A stretch of DNA of 64,000 nt from Nemertoderma westbladi (lineage: Eukaryota; Xenacoelomorpha; Nemertodermatida; Nemertodermatidae), in the NCBI GenBank assembly GCA_032718475.1, contig JAUCBJ010009150.1:1-64000 (forward strand), given 5' to 3'. The notes under the pieces are model-generated. The model had not been told where the DNA came from, searched no databases, and saw only the letters and a program-made list of their open reading frames with translations. The first letter of the stretch is position 1; the number at the start of each line of letters is the position of its first letter. The position numbers and the translations under genes are program-made. Below, piece after piece: positions 63,451 to 64,000 of this stretch.

Positions 63451-64000
63451 TATTTTATGAGATTTAAGGTATTTTTTCTTGAAAAAGCGAACATAACTTT
63501 TCTGAGTCCGTTTCTGTGACATTTAAAGAAAAGTTAACTTGTGATACTTCTTTTAGTGTTAAATTAACCGCAGATTCCAAATACAGTAACCGTTTTTACA
63601 TATGATTTGTAGTTCTCGCGATATTTGGGTTCAAACACAACGTTTTTTGATATTTTACGAAATTTAAGGTATTTTTTCTTGAAAAAGCAAACATAACTAT
63701 ATTCCAAGTCCGTTTCTGTAACATTTAGATAAAAGTTAACTTGTGATACTTCTTTTAGTGTTAAATTAACCGCCGATTCCAAATACAGTAACCGTTTTTA
63801 CATATGATTTGTAGTTCTCGCGATATTTGGGTTCAAACACAACATTTTTTGATATTTTACGAAATTTAAGGTATTTTTTCTTGAAAAAGCAGACATAACT
63901 ATTCCCAGTCCGTTTCTGTAACATTTAGAGAAAAGTTAACTTGTGATACTTCTTTTAGTGTTAAATTAAAAGCAGATTCCAAATACAGTAACCGTTTTTA
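63451..64000. repeat. M6 200-bp satellite, unit J, runs off the window
   Basis: The first two monomers and most of the third repeat unit I's private changes in order. The window ends at CGTTTTTA. Confidence 0.93.

Noticed and set aside
1-64000. Ribosomal DNA spacer or telomeric array
   Set aside because: No rRNA, tRNA or TTAGG-type telomere repeat seen anywhere in the window.

Overview
The window is eukaryotic satellite-type DNA, and I see no complete protein gene in it. It is one head-to-tail array of a composite macro-repeat. I place about ten long units, labelled A to J, with two short units (S1, S2) between C and D. All units lie in the same orientation, and essentially no sequence belongs to none of the modules. 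The host is probably an animal: the only recognisable coding segment is the terminal exon of a typical 2-Cys peroxiredoxin, and its residues look closest to insect or other invertebrate Prx4-type proteins. The species cannot be named from this sequence.

A standard long unit has six modules in fixed order. M1 (about 1.74 kb) carries the peroxiredoxin terminal exon on the minus strand plus AT-rich intron-like and flanking sequence. M2 is a 125-bp tandem repeat. M3 is a 36-bp minisatellite built on a TAACGG...CAGTGCAC motif. M4 is a CTATG pentamer / CTATGCTATATG 12-mer array. M5 is a 43-bp satellite rich in inverted repeats built on TGACATGTCA. M6 is a 200-bp satellite. So five different tandem repeats are nested inside a higher-order tandem repeat.

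Layout: A 1-7293 (starts inside M1), B 7294-12025, C 12026-13679 (cut by a 100-N gap at 13680-13779), orphan M6 13791-14730, S1 14731-19227 and S2 19228-23969 (both lack M1), D 23970-28686, E 28687-35206, F 35207-43347, G 43348-50498, H 50499-54521 (lacks M3 and M4), I 54522-59479, J 59480-64000 (runs off the end). Unit length varies because each internal array changes copy number on its own. M6 is present as n+0.75 copies in every complete long unit.

Nothing here works together as an operon or pathway. What the sequence shows is turnover: whole-monomer gains and losses in M6, single 12-mer and 5-mer steps in M4, whole-unit duplication (I/J, E/F/G, S1/S2), a deletion junction with a duplicated insertion (S1, S2), a deletion junction with novel filler (H), and M1 alleles reshuffled between units (four-gamete violations). 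The long open frames across M3 and M4 come from repeat period and base composition and are not called as genes. Copies with many near-identical modules may be mis-assembled, and the N gap shows the assembly struggled here.
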